A DNA stretch of 64,000 bases from NCBI RefSeq assembly GCF_900116545.1, contig NZ_FPCK01000004.1, positions 62,001-126,000 on the forward strand. Direction: 5' to 3'. This document shows, one piece after another, positions 26,304-34,631 of the stretch (position 1 is its first letter; every line of letters starts with the position of its first letter). The notes under the pieces are model-generated. The model had not been told where the DNA came from and did not search any database. It saw only the letters and a program-made list of their open reading frames with translations. Source of the stretch: Devosia crocina (GTDB lineage: Bacteria > Pseudomonadota > Alphaproteobacteria > Rhizobiales > Devosiaceae). A program made the translations under genes and the position numbers.

Positions 26304-27264
26304 TGGCCGTTCCCCGCTTGCTGCGCAAGAGCATGTAAAGGAACACGAAACTGCCGATCACTCCGACGACCACGCTGATCGGGATCTCGTAGGGAAAGCG
26401 CACGAGCCGCCCGATGATATCGCAGGCGAGCACGAAGGCGGCTCCGCCGATCGCGACCCAAGGGACAGTGCGCCGCATATTGTCTCCGATCAGAAGGCTG
26501 ACCACATTGGGCACGATGAGCCCGAGAAACGGAATGGCGCCCACCGAAACCAGCACTACGGCGCTGACGATCGAAACGATCACGAGCCCAAGCGTCATCA
26601 CCGCCTTGTAGTTGAGCCCGAGATTGGTGGTGAAATCCTCGCCCATTCCGGCCACCGTCAGCCGGTCGGCCGAGATATAGGCCAGGATCGTTCCGGCCAG
26701 CCCGAACCAGAGCAGTTCGAAGCGCCCCCGCAATACGCCGGAAAAGTCTCCCACTTCCCAGGCCAGCAGCGAGGCCATCAATTCGAACCGGTAGGCGAAA
26801 AAGGTCGTCACCGCGCCAATCACACCGCCGAGCATGATGCCGACCAGCGGCACAAGCAGCACGTCGCGCAGCGGCACATAGCGCAGAATGCGCAAAAACA
26901 GCGCCGTGCCGCCGAGCGCAAACAGCGCTGAAACCACCATCTTGGCCATCAGCGGCCAGCCGGGCGCGAAAATGGTGACAACCAAAAATCCCAGTGCAGC
27001 CGACTCCATTGTCCCCGAGGTGGAGGGTTCGACAAAGCGGTTGCGCACGATGATCTGCATGACGAGGCCGGAAATGGCGAGCGCCGAACCGGCCAGGATC
27101 ACCGCAAGCGTGCGCGGCACGCGGCTGATAAAGAAGACTTCGACGGCGCGCGGATCGGCCGTGCCGCTCAGAAGGGCTGGGAGGGAAACATCGCTCACCC
27201 CGATAAAGAGGCTGATGGTGGCAAGGACCAGCGTGGCGATGGCGGCTAGAATCAGTGTTCGCAC
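26296..27264 (-). CDS. Iron chelate ABC transporter permease (FecCD family)
   Basis: About 322 residues, FecCD permease of the CeuB subgroup: SGLVMQIIVRNRFVEPSTSG (in the 60-85 region), GVIGAVTTFFAYRF, and VGAIPFLGLIVPNVV near the C-terminal third. The frame is open to a GTG at 27306, but that codon lies in the base of a strong hairpin (27296-27322) that looks like an intra-operon attenuator. I therefore prefer GTG 27264, which gives the N-terminus MRTLILAAIATL usual for the family. Neither start has a good ribosome binding site, so the start is uncertain by 14 codons. Confidence 0.85.
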   Translation of the reverse strand: MRTLILAAIATLVLATISLFIGVSDVSLPALLSGTADPRAVEVFFISRVPRTLAVILAGSALAISGLVMQIIVRNRFVEPSTSGTMESAALGFLVVTIFAPGWPLMAKMVVSALFALGGTALFLRILRYVPLRDVLLVPLVGIMLGGVIGAVTTFFAYRFELMASLLAWEVGDFSGVLRGRFELLWFGLAGTILAYISADRLTVAGMGEDFTTNLGLNYKAVMTLGLVIVSIVSAVVLVSVGAIPFLGLIVPNVVSLLIGDNMRRTVPWVAIGGAAFVLACDIIGRLVRFPYEIPISVVVGVIGSFVFLYMLLRSKRGTANG

Positions 27265-27295
27265 GGGGCTGCGACCTGGATTGGGGAAAAACGAG

Positions 27296-27322
27296 AACCC
27301 GGCCACCGTGAGCGGCCGGGTT
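27296..27322 (-). terminator. Attenuator-like hairpin between the iron binding-protein and permease genes
   Basis: On the minus strand AACCCGGCC (27322-27314) pairs perfectly with GGCCGGGTT (27304-27296) around a nine-base loop and is followed by CTCGTTTTTC. It lies about 20 bases past the binding-protein stop and fits partial termination or 3' end protection. Confidence 0.6.
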
Positions 27323-27342
27323 CGAATTGGGAGCGGGCCGGT

Positions 27343-28266
27343 TTAGCCGTTGAGGCCTTCGAGCACCTGGTCGAGCAGCAGCATCACGCCCTGATAGCCA
27401 TGCATGGTGATATAGGAGGCCTGCGGGTCGAGATAGACGATCTGCCCTTCCTGAGCGGCCGTGGTCTGGTTGAAGAGTTCGTTGTCGAGCAGGGCTGCGG
27501 CAGCGCCGGCATTTTCACCGGTCCCGGCATCGCGATCCACCACGAAGACCCAGTCGGGGTTCACTTCAAGGAGGAATTCGAACGACACGGCATCGCCGCC
27601 ATGGTCGCCATCGCGCACGCCCTCGAGCGCGGAGGGCATGCCGATCTCGTTATAAACCCAGGACACGCGCGAATCCGGACCATAAACGCCGAGCTTGCCG
27701 GCATTGGTCACGATCACGAGCGCATTGCCCTTGCCCTCGGCGGCGGCGGCGACTTCAGCCACCTTGGCATCGAGCGCGGCATTGAGTTCGCTGGCCTTGT
27801 CTTCGAGACCGAAGATTTCGCCAAGCGTCGTCATGTTCTTTTCGACGCCTTCGAGGATGCTGCCATTGTCCACGGTCAGGTCGATCGTGGGCAGGATATC
27901 CTTGGCGGTGCCGAAGGCTTCGCGCGAGCGGGAGGCGATGAAATAGACATCGGCTTCCGCAGCGGCAATGCTTTCGAAATCGGGCTCGAAGAGCGAACCG
28001 ATCTGGATCGCGTCGGCCGGGATCTGATCCGCAAGATATGCTGGCGCATTGGAAGAGGGCACGCCGGCAACGCTGACGCCGAGCGCGCTCAGATCGTCGA
28101 ACACGGCCCAATCCTGCACCAGCACCTTGGCAGGCACGCCCGGCAGGGTGGTCTCGCCCTGAACATGCGCGACTGCCTTTTCCTGGGCCAGAAGAGCCGG
28201 CGAAAAGGCGGCAGCGCCGGCAAAAACAGCGGCAGCAAGGGTTACGGAACGGAAAATCGTCTTCAC
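27343..28266 (-). CDS. Iron-siderophore ABC transporter substrate-binding protein
   Basis: 307 residues. N-terminal signal peptide (KTIFRSVTLAAAVFAGAAAF..., probable cleavage after LLAQ), then a class III periplasmic binding protein of the FatB/CeuA kind with two lobes joined by a long helix (residues about 140-165). A YITMHGYQG segment near the C-terminus carries tyrosines that could help bind a ferric catecholate. I chose GTG 28266 so that the signal peptide is at the N-terminus; the frame is open to 28356. First gene of the importer, with LysR gene 127 bp upstream. No outer-membrane receptor is in the window. Confidence 0.87.
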   Translation of the reverse strand: MKTIFRSVTLAAAVFAGAAAFSPALLAQEKAVAHVQGETTLPGVPAKVLVQDWAVFDDLSALGVSVAGVPSSNAPAYLADQIPADAIQIGSLFEPDFESIAAAEADVYFIASRSREAFGTAKDILPTIDLTVDNGSILEGVEKNMTTLGEIFGLEDKASELNAALDAKVAEVAAAAEGKGNALVIVTNAGKLGVYGPDSRVSWVYNEIGMPSALEGVRDGDHGGDAVSFEFLLEVNPDWVFVVDRDAGTGENAGAAAALLDNELFNQTTAAQEGQIVYLDPQASYITMHGYQGVMLLLDQVLEGLNG

Positions 28267-28393
28267 GGGAGCGATCCAATTGGTTGCGTCAAGGGTCGCG
28301 CCGAAAACCTGACGGCGCTTATCGGATTTCCTAAAGTCCGCTTCCGGCGGAGTCAAAGAAAAACGTGACGCATTTTCTCAGGCTATTTTCCCC

Positions 28394-29305
28394 TCAGGCC
28401 GAGGGCGCGTAAGTCTCGGCGCACAAGGCGATAAAACTGCGGGTTGCGGCTGATTGCGGGCTCGATTTCCGCCGCGCGACGAGAAGCTGCCGCATGGCCC
28501 AGGGTTCGGACAGAGGCGCACAGACCAGATCCGTTCCCGCCAGAAGATGCAGGCTCGTCGAGCGCAGGAAACCAATCCCGAATCCGGCCTCGACCATGCG
28601 CACCAGGGCAGGAAAGCTTTCGACCCGCAGGGTCTCGACCATGGGATGGCCGAGCTTGACCGCCGCTTCCGACAAGAGGCGATCGAGCGATCCGGCATGG
28701 TGCACTCCCACCATGGCATGGGGCACGACGGCATCGAAGGACAGCGCCTTGCGCGGCTCGATCGCCTGAGCCAGCGGATGATCGGGCGGAACGAGAACCC
28801 AGACCCGCTCGTCCTCGAAAGGGCGGATCTCGAAGCGGTTGAAATCGTAATTGTCGGACACGATCGCCACATCGCCGCGTCCCTCGTCGAGCGCCAGCAG
28901 CGCCTTGGCCGCGCCCATTTCGGCAATGGCGATTTCTATGCCGGGAAATTTCTGCGCATAACGCGCCAGAAGCTCGGGCAGCCGCCCGGTCAGGGCCGAG
29001 CTCGTGCAGGCCAGGCGGAGGCTTCCGCGCTGCCCCGATCCGAACTCGGCCATCAGCGCGTCGAGATCGGCGATCGAGCGCAATACCGTGCGGCAGCCTT
29101 CGGCATAGGCCTCGCCGGCCGGGGTCAGCCTGACCCCCTGGGCCGAGCGATCGAACAGCACGACGCCGAGCCGCGCCTCGAGATCGGAAACCCGCCGGCT
29201 GACGGCGGAAGACGCGATGCCCTCACGCTCGGCCGCACGGCCGATGGAGCCGGTTTCGGCCAGAAGCAGGATAAGGCGCGCGGTGACGCTGTCGAATGGT
29301 GCCAT
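28394..29305 (-). CDS. LysR-family transcriptional regulator
   Basis: 303 residues. N-terminal winged helix (about 5-62) with AEREGIASSAVSRRVSDLEARLG as the recognition region in two parts, and a C-terminal effector domain (about 90-295) of periplasmic-binding fold. ATG 29305 follows GGGG by seven bases; the open frame to 29350 lacks a better start. It lies upstream of the iron ABC operon in the same direction with a 127-bp gap. Whether it controls that operon or something else is unknown; a LysR protein is an unusual companion for a siderophore importer. Confidence 0.85.
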   Translation of the reverse strand: MAPFDSVTARLILLLAETGSIGRAAEREGIASSAVSRRVSDLEARLGVVLFDRSAQGVRLTPAGEAYAEGCRTVLRSIADLDALMAEFGSGQRGSLRLACTSSALTGRLPELLARYAQKFPGIEIAIAEMGAAKALLALDEGRGDVAIVSDNYDFNRFEIRPFEDERVWVLVPPDHPLAQAIEPRKALSFDAVVPHAMVGVHHAGSLDRLLSEAAVKLGHPMVETLRVESFPALVRMVEAGFGIGFLRSTSLHLLAGTDLVCAPLSEPWAMRQLLVARRKSSPQSAATRSFIALCAETYAPSA

Positions 29306-29429
29306 GTCGTTTCCCCGCCGCCACCATATCGGTGGATCGCGCGAGGTCAAAACCCATCATCTCCTCTCACGCCAATTGCTTGTGCGTAAGCGGCTCGACA
29401 GTCCTCAACCAGCGAAGCCATGCCCGAGA

Positions 29430-30170
29430 TTACGCGGCCAGCGCCAAGAGCCCCCGCAAGAGGTAGAACAGCCCGATCGCGGTGACGATCCAGCGCGTCC
29501 ACTTGCGGAAATTCTCGTCCGTGAGGCGCTGCAGGATGCGATAGCCGACATTGGTGCCCAAAATGGCGAAAGGCGCTGCGATCAGCGCGATCACCCAATC
29601 CCCCGGCGCCATGGCCGAAGCCATGGCGCCATAAAACACGATCTTGGCGCCATGCGAGAGCACCTGCGCCGCCGCTTTGGTGGCGATCACGGTGCGCCGA
29701 TCCATGGGGGTGCGGATAAAGAAGATATCGATGGTCGGCCCTGCAACCCCCACCGCCAGGTTGAGCCCCGAGCCAAAAAAGCCGCAGAAAAACCCGTGGA
29801 GCGGCTTGCTGGCATCGAGCGCCAGCCAGTGTTTGGGAATCCAGACCAGAATGGGCATCAGCCCCACGGCAATGCAGACCGTAACAAAGTCGGGCGTGTA
29901 GCGGACAGTGAACAGCAGCGCCGCGGCGGCAAGAAGCCCGAGAAAAATGGTGCCCAGGATGCGCCAGTCGATAAACGCGCGCGAAAACAGCGCCCGCGAC
30001 CCATTGGCGATCAGCTGGATGACACCCTGAACCGCGATGGCTGTCGCGACCGGCAGCAGCGCCATCAGTGCGGCCAGAAGGATCATGCCGCCAGCCATGC
30101 CGAAAATCCCCGAGAGAACCGAGGTGCAAAAGGTAACGGCGGCAAGAAGAACAAGGATCAGGGGCGACAT
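29430..30170 (-). CDS. TauE/SafE-family membrane permease
   Basis: About 246 residues with eight hydrophobic segments and the TauE/SafE signatures FGMAGGMILLAAL at the start and GSGLNLAVGVAGPTIDIFF in the middle. Members export sulfite, sulfoacetate or other small anions. I chose ATG 30170 because it places the first membrane helix at the N-terminus; the frame is open to 30272 but its first 34 residues are not family-like. No strong ribosome binding site is visible. No sulfur gene is adjacent, so the substrate is unknown. Confidence 0.82.
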   Translation of the reverse strand: MSPLILVLLAAVTFCTSVLSGIFGMAGGMILLAALMALLPVATAIAVQGVIQLIANGSRALFSRAFIDWRILGTIFLGLLAAAALLFTVRYTPDFVTVCIAVGLMPILVWIPKHWLALDASKPLHGFFCGFFGSGLNLAVGVAGPTIDIFFIRTPMDRRTVIATKAAAQVLSHGAKIVFYGAMASAMAPGDWVIALIAAPFAILGTNVGYRILQRLTDENFRKWTRWIVTAIGLFYLLRGLLALAA

Positions 30171-30302
30171 GAGCGGAAAATGACCGAGCCTTGCCGCGCG
30201 AACCAGCCGGCTTTGGGCAAGGGGGCATGCCAGCAAAGTCACCCACGACCGCAACGCCGCAGCGCTGTGCATATACCTTTGCCTGTGAGGGGTGAGCGGG
30301 CC

Positions 30303-31274
30303 TTACGGCTGCTCCAGCAATTCCGGATAGATGACCGCCGAACATTGCCGGTTGTTCTTGTCGAGCCGGTCCTGCTCGTCCTCATTCAGAACGCCGGAAT
30401 AAACCGCGTCCCAGAGATCTTCCCGATCGAGCCCCGCCATGCCGCACTGGCAATAGGTGGTGCAGAGCGCTGCCTCGGTTCCCCCGCTCTCGCAGGTCGC
30501 CTGGCAGGAGGCCATGAAATCCTCCTCGCGCAGCGCATTCTGTGAACCGAGCAGCATGGAAAGCGGCACGACGAGCGCCAAGAGAACCGGCTGATGGACA
30601 AGATAAAACGGCAGGCTCCACCGCCCGAGCCACCCAAAAATCTTTGCCACCCGCCCCTTTGGTTGAATGATCGCGAGGCGCGGCAGGAGCGCTGTCTCTG
30701 CCAGCCTTGTCGCCAGCACACCGATCAGCACAACCCCGAACCAGGGAAAGATCGGCACCAGATCATTGGTGATCGGCGGGGTGACCCAGAAGCCGATAGG
30801 GGAAAAGAGCTTTTCGTTGAAAAGCGGGTCGGAAAAGAAGAAAGGCGGCAGGATGAATGCGAGGGCCACGAGCCCCACAGCCGCGATCGGGACGAACAGA
30901 AACGGCAGCGCCAGCAGCATGAAGAGCGCAATGGCATGAAGCACGCCGAAATAAACGAAGCTCTCGGGAAAGGCGATCCAGGTTCCAAGCGTAATCAGCA
31001 GTGCGCCGCCAAAGGCAAAGCCCCAGCGCCGCCAGAATCCGGCCCAGCGCACGCCTCGGCCATGCCCCAGAACGACCCCCACACCCACCAGAAACAGAAA
31101 ACTCGCCAGGATCGTGCGGGCAAAGAAAATCCAGCGGGGATCAAACCCCACGTCCGCTCTTATGAGACCATAATACCAAAGGTCCCAGCAGAGATGATAC
31201 CCCGCCATAGCGAGGATCGCGACACCACGGGCAATGTCGATGACGGGGATGCGGGGTGATTTGATTTGGCTCAA
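30303..31274 (-). CDS. DUF1624 (heparan-alpha-glucosaminide acetyltransferase-like) membrane protein with cysteine-rich tail
   Basis: 323 residues. The N-terminal segment PVIDIARGVAILAMAGYHLCWDL and about eight to nine membrane helices match the DUF1624/YeiB-like acyltransferase superfamily, whose members move acyl groups across membranes. The last helix ends near residue 245. A 70-residue soluble tail follows with two CX3C-like pairs (CQATC and CTTYCQC) and a later single cysteine, which may form disulfides or bind metal. The start is TTG 31274; its GAGGGGG ribosome binding site is supplied by the end of the repeat at 31280-31413. Function unknown. Confidence 0.75.
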   Translation of the reverse strand: MSQIKSPRIPVIDIARGVAILAMAGYHLCWDLWYYGLIRADVGFDPRWIFFARTILASFLFLVGVGVVLGHGRGVRWAGFWRRWGFAFGGALLITLGTWIAFPESFVYFGVLHAIALFMLLALPFLFVPIAAVGLVALAFILPPFFFSDPLFNEKLFSPIGFWVTPPITNDLVPIFPWFGVVLIGVLATRLAETALLPRLAIIQPKGRVAKIFGWLGRWSLPFYLVHQPVLLALVVPLSMLLGSQNALREEDFMASCQATCESGGTEAALCTTYCQCGMAGLDREDLWDAVYSGVLNEDEQDRLDKNNRQCSAVIYPELLEQP

Positions 31275-31279
31275 ATTAC

Positions 31280-31413
31280 CCCCTCATCCGGCGCTGCGCG
31301 CCACCTTCTCCCCGAGAGGGAGAAGAATAGAGGCGCCTACCAAGATCGCTGAACCTATTCCTCTCCCTCTCGGGGAGAGGGTGGATCGGGCGAAGCCCGA
31401 GACGGGTGAGGGA
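31280..31413. repeat. Palindromic element, family B, copy 1
   Basis: About 134 bp between recQ and the DUF1624 gene. Two arms are inverted: CCCTCATCCGG...CCTTCTCCCCGAGAGGG on the left and CCCTCTCGGGGAGAGGG...GACGGGTGAGGG on the right, each with a small inner hairpin (CGGCGCTGCGCGCC, TCGGGCGAAGCCCGA). The left end supplies the Shine-Dalgarno sequence of the gene starting at 31274. Confidence 0.75.
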
Positions 31414-31423
31414 GAAGGCCAGC

Positions 31424-33271
31424 TCAATCCCGATACCCCACCACCACCGCCAAAAACGCCTCTCCATAGCGATCCAGCTTCCCCTGCCCTACCCCCGGCA
31501 GGTTCAGCATATCATGGGGATGGGTCGGCCGGGCCAGCGCCATGGCGCGCAGCGTCGCATCGTGAAAGATCACATAGGGAGGCACGCCCTGGCTCTTGGC
31601 GATTCGGAGCCGCTCGGCGCGCAGCGCATCGAAAATCCCGCGCGCGTGCTCGGGAATATCGACCGCCTTGCCCAACTGCCGGCGCACCTCGACTGCCTTT
31701 TTCGGCCGATCCTTGCGCAGGATGACGCTGCGCTCTTTCTTGAACACAGCCCCCGCGCCCTGGCTCAGCGTCAGCGCGCCATGATGGGCGTGGTCAACCA
31801 CGATCAGCCCCATGGCCGTCAATTGCCGCAGCACCGATTGCCAGGCTTTGGCGTCGAGCTCCTGGCCCTGCCCGAACACCGGCTGGTTCTGATGCCCGAA
31901 GCGCTGAACCTTTTCGGTTTCCTTGCCCACGAGGACATCGATCACATGCGCTGCGCCAAACCGCTGCCCGGTGCGATAGATCGCCGCCAGCGCCTTGATC
32001 GCCGCCTCGGTGCCGTCCCAGCTTTCAACCGGCGAGCGGCAGGTATCGCAATTGCCGCACTGGCCGGCATGCGCCTCGCCAAAATGGTTGAGGATCGCCT
32101 TGCGCCGGCATTCCGCGGTTTCGCAGACGCCGAGCAGCGCATTGAGCTTGCCATGCTCGAGCCGCTTGACCTCGTCGGGCGCCCCGCCCTCGTCGATCAT
32201 GCGTCGGCGCTGCACCACATCGGCCATGCCATAGCTCATCCAGGCATCGGCCGGCTGTCCGTCGCGTCCGGCGCGGCCGGTTTCCTGATAATAGGCTTCG
32301 ATGGAGGCGGGCAGATCCATATGCGCCACATAGCGCACGTCCGGCTTGTCGATCCCCATGCCAAAGGCGACGGTTGCAACGAGGCACAGCCCCTCGTCCT
32401 TGAGAAACGCATCCTGATTGGCGCTGCGCATTTCTGCCGGCATGCCGGCATGGTAGGGCAGCGCGCGAATGCCTTTTCCGACAAGATAATCGGCAATGTC
32501 CTCGACCTTGGCGCGGGAGAGGCAGTAAACGATGCCGCTTTCGCCTTTATGACTGCCCAGAAAATCGAGCAATTGCTCGCGCGCCTTGTCCCGCTCGACG
32601 ATGGAGTAGGAAATATTGGGCCGGTCGAAGCTGGTCGTAAAAACCCTGGCCTGTTCGAGCCCCAATCGCTCGATGATGTCCTCGCGCGTCGTCGGGTCCG
32701 CGGTTGCCGTCAGGGCGATGCGCGGCACGCCTGGGAAAAGTTCGACGAGATTGATGAGCTCGCGATATTCGGGCCGGAAATCGTGGCCCCACTGGCTCAC
32801 GCAATGGGCCTCGTCGATCGCAAACAGCGCGATTTCGACGCCCGAGAGCATGTTGGCGAAACCCGGCGTCGCCACGCGTTCGGGCGCCACATAAAGCAGA
32901 TCGAGCTCTCCGGCCCGCAATTGCCGGCGAACCTGACTGGCTTCCTCGGGCGATAGCGACGAATTGAGCGCCGCTGCGGCCACGCCGGCTTGCTTCAGCG
33001 CCTCGACCTGATCCCGCATCAGCGCGATCAGCGGCGAGACGACAATCCCGACCCCGGAGCGGCAGATAGCCGGGATCTGATAGCACATGGATTTGCCCGC
33101 GCCCGTGGGGAACAGGACTACGGCATCCCCACCCTCGACCAGTTGGTCGATCACCTCGCCCTGTTGACCGCGAAATTCACGATGGCCGAAAATCTCGCGC
33201 AACACATCGCGCGGCGTCAGCCGTTCGGCGCGATGGGGCGAAAACAGGTCGTAGGAATCGAGCGCTTGCAC
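31424..33271 (-). CDS. recQ: ATP-dependent DNA helicase RecQ
   Basis: 615 residues with complete RecQ architecture: helicase core with Walker [13 protein letters not shown] near 55-66 and DEAH box [15 protein letters not shown] near 152, motif [12 protein letters not shown], a zinc-binding domain with four cysteines (about 383-411), a winged-helix RQC region (about 415-515), and an HRDC domain at the C-terminus. It unwinds DNA in RecF-pathway repair and fork restart. The start is GTG 33271 with a weak ribosome binding site. It lies 56 bp after a small basic protein gene and may be co-transcribed with it. Confidence 0.95.
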   Translation of the reverse strand: MQALDSYDLFSPHRAERLTPRDVLREIFGHREFRGQQGEVIDQLVEGGDAVVLFPTGAGKSMCYQIPAICRSGVGIVVSPLIALMRDQVEALKQAGVAAAALNSSLSPEEASQVRRQLRAGELDLLYVAPERVATPGFANMLSGVEIALFAIDEAHCVSQWGHDFRPEYRELINLVELFPGVPRIALTATADPTTREDIIERLGLEQARVFTTSFDRPNISYSIVERDKAREQLLDFLGSHKGESGIVYCLSRAKVEDIADYLVGKGIRALPYHAGMPAEMRSANQDAFLKDEGLCLVATVAFGMGIDKPDVRYVAHMDLPASIEAYYQETGRAGRDGQPADAWMSYGMADVVQRRRMIDEGGAPDEVKRLEHGKLNALLGVCETAECRRKAILNHFGEAHAGQCGNCDTCRSPVESWDGTEAAIKALAAIYRTGQRFGAAHVIDVLVGKETEKVQRFGHQNQPVFGQGQELDAKAWQSVLRQLTAMGLIVVDHAHHGALTLSQGAGAVFKKERSVILRKDRPKKAVEVRRQLGKAVDIPEHARGIFDALRAERLRIAKSQGVPPYVIFHDATLRAMALARPTHPHDMLNLPGVGQGKLDRYGEAFLAVVVGYRD

Positions 33272-33327
33272 AGAGGTCTTGAATCACGCGCCGCCCGGAC
33301 GTGCAACATGCCTCACGTCACAATCAC

Positions 33328-33645
33328 CTAATGATGTGCGCTATGCTCGGCATTGCGCTTGCGCGTAGCGGCCGCCTTTTTGGCAGAAGCCGAACGATCC
33401 GCTGCTGATCGGCTTGCCGAAGCTTTGCCACCCTTTTCCCCGCCCTTGTGAGAAGCGGGGTGTCCGGTGTCCTTGCCGCGACCGGAACCCGATTTCTTGC
33501 CGCCACCATCATCCTTGTTGACCGTAGCCCAGGCCCGGCGCTCGGCCTCGTCCTTGTTGACGCCCTTGTTTTCGTAGCTCTCTTCGATCGCTGCAGCCTT
33601 GCGCTTCTGCTTGTCGGTATATGCGGATTTATCGCCTTGGGGCAT
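33328..33645 (-). CDS. Small basic protein with histone H1-like tail
   Basis: 105 residues. The first 55 (MPQGDKSAYTDKQKRKAAAI and an EEAxRRAWATVNK-like helix) match a small alphaproteobacterial family often annotated as plasmid stabilisation protein; the function is not established. The rest is Gly, Ser, Lys and Ala rich (GGGKKSGSGRGK, SASAKKAAATRKR), like a histone H1-type tail, so nucleic acid binding is plausible. ATG 33645 has GGAGG five bases upstream, which overrules the longer open frames to 33842 and 33876. It sits between alkyladenine glycosylase and RecQ genes on the same strand. Confidence 0.75.
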   Translation of the reverse strand: MPQGDKSAYTDKQKRKAAAIEESYENKGVNKDEAERRAWATVNKDDGGGKKSGSGRGKDTGHPASHKGGEKGGKASASRSAADRSASAKKAAATRKRNAEHSAHH

Positions 33646-33879
33646 GAAAACCTCCAAACGGTCAAAGGAGCGAAGGGTCGGCGCGGGTGGGACAGAGGCT
33701 CGGCTGCCGTTTCGTTGGCCGGGCCGGGAAACCGGAAAAACCATGCCCGTTCCTCGTACCACCGCGTCCGGTTGACGCGCGCCAAAACCCTTCGCGCCAT
33801 GCCAACGGCGTGCCCCGGAAGGAGTTGCATCCAGGCGATCACAGAATTTTAGTTGATTTCCAGAAACATCGCCCATCGT

Positions 33880-33916
33880 CCCCTCGCCCCTCTGGAGAGA
33901 GAGTCAGGGTGAGGGG
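33880..33916. repeat. Single arm of palindromic element, family B
   Basis: CCCCTCGCCCCTCTGGAGA and TCAGGGTGAGGGG correspond to one arm of the element at 34486-34605. The arm encodes the last four residues (SPSP) and the TGA stop of the glycosylase gene. Confidence 0.6.
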
Positions 33917-34479
33917 CTCTTGAGCGGCTTGCTCAGATAGCCCGACCCTTTCGCCACAAACCGCCAGGGCGTCTCGACACCCTTGGTCAATCCGATCCGC
34001 AGCCCCGTCGCCACCTCCGGCGTCCCTTGCCGCGGCAGGATGGCAAACGGAGCCTCATCAAGCGCCAATCTATCAAGCCCCAGATCCACCCCGAGCGCTG
34101 CCGCCAGCTTCCCCGGCCCCGAGCAGAGCTGTTTGTCGACGACACCGCCGCGGCGCCCATGCATGACCTCGACCCCCGCAAGCGGTCGCAAGGCCCGGAT
34201 CAGCACGGCACTCCCTGGCTGACAGACGAAATTGAGACAAAAGTGAATGCCGTAAATCTTATAGACATAGGCGTGCCCCGCCGGCCCAAACATGGCCGCA
34301 TTGCGCAGCGTCGGCCCCCGAAAACTGTGCGACGCCGGATCGGTCTCGTCATAGGCCTCGACCTCTACAATCTCACCGCCAACCCCGTCAACCAGGAGCG
34401 TCGCCCCGATCAGTTCGGGCGCCACCTCGAGCACAGGCCGATCGAAGAAGGTGCGGGGGAGGCTATCAACTTCGTTCAT
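33904..34479 (-). CDS. mpg: Alkyladenine (3-methyladenine) DNA glycosylase, AAG/MPG family
   Basis: 191 residues, the normal size for the bacterial AAG family. Signature segments: IVEVEAYDETDPASHSFRG (about 38-56, with the catalytic glutamate), AMFGPAGHAYVYKIYGIHFC (61-80) and CSGPGKLAAALG near 119. It removes alkylated purines and hypoxanthine from DNA. Both ends are shaped by repeats: GAGGGG, the only plausible ribosome binding site, is the edge of the 36-bp arm just upstream, and the C-terminal SPSP-stop is read from another arm at 33880-33916. The core domain is intact. Confidence 0.92.
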   Translation of the reverse strand: MNEVDSLPRTFFDRPVLEVAPELIGATLLVDGVGGEIVEVEAYDETDPASHSFRGPTLRNAAMFGPAGHAYVYKIYGIHFCLNFVCQPGSAVLIRALRPLAGVEVMHGRRGGVVDKQLCSGPGKLAAALGVDLGLDRLALDEAPFAILPRQGTPEVATGLRIGLTKGVETPWRFVAKGSGYLSKPLKSPSP

Positions 34480-34485
34480 GCAAGA

Positions 34486-34605
34486 CCCCTCACCCTAACC
34501 CTCTCCCCGAAGGGGCGAGGGCATTGCATCGCGTTTGGGCTCGCTTCATCTACAACCGCCAGCCCGATCCCCTCGCCCCTTCGGGGAGAGGGTTAGGGTG
34601 AGGGG
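34486..34605. repeat. Palindromic element, family B, copy 2, with perfect 36-bp arms
   Basis: Arms 34486-34521 and 34570-34605 are perfect inverted repeats of 36 bp around a 48-bp spacer; each starts CCCCTCACCCTAACCC and contains the inner hairpin CCCCGAAGGGG. The element starts six bases upstream of the glycosylase ATG. Confidence 0.85.
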
Positions 34606-34631
34606 CATCTGAACAAACACCTAACTTTTGC

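Noticed and set aside
31406-32956. 516-codon plus-strand frame opposite recQ
   Set aside because: RecQ on the other strand has all expected motifs; the plus frame has none.
31280-34605. CRISPR array
   Set aside because: The repeats are inverted palindromes of different lengths with no regular direct repeat-spacer pattern and no cas genes.
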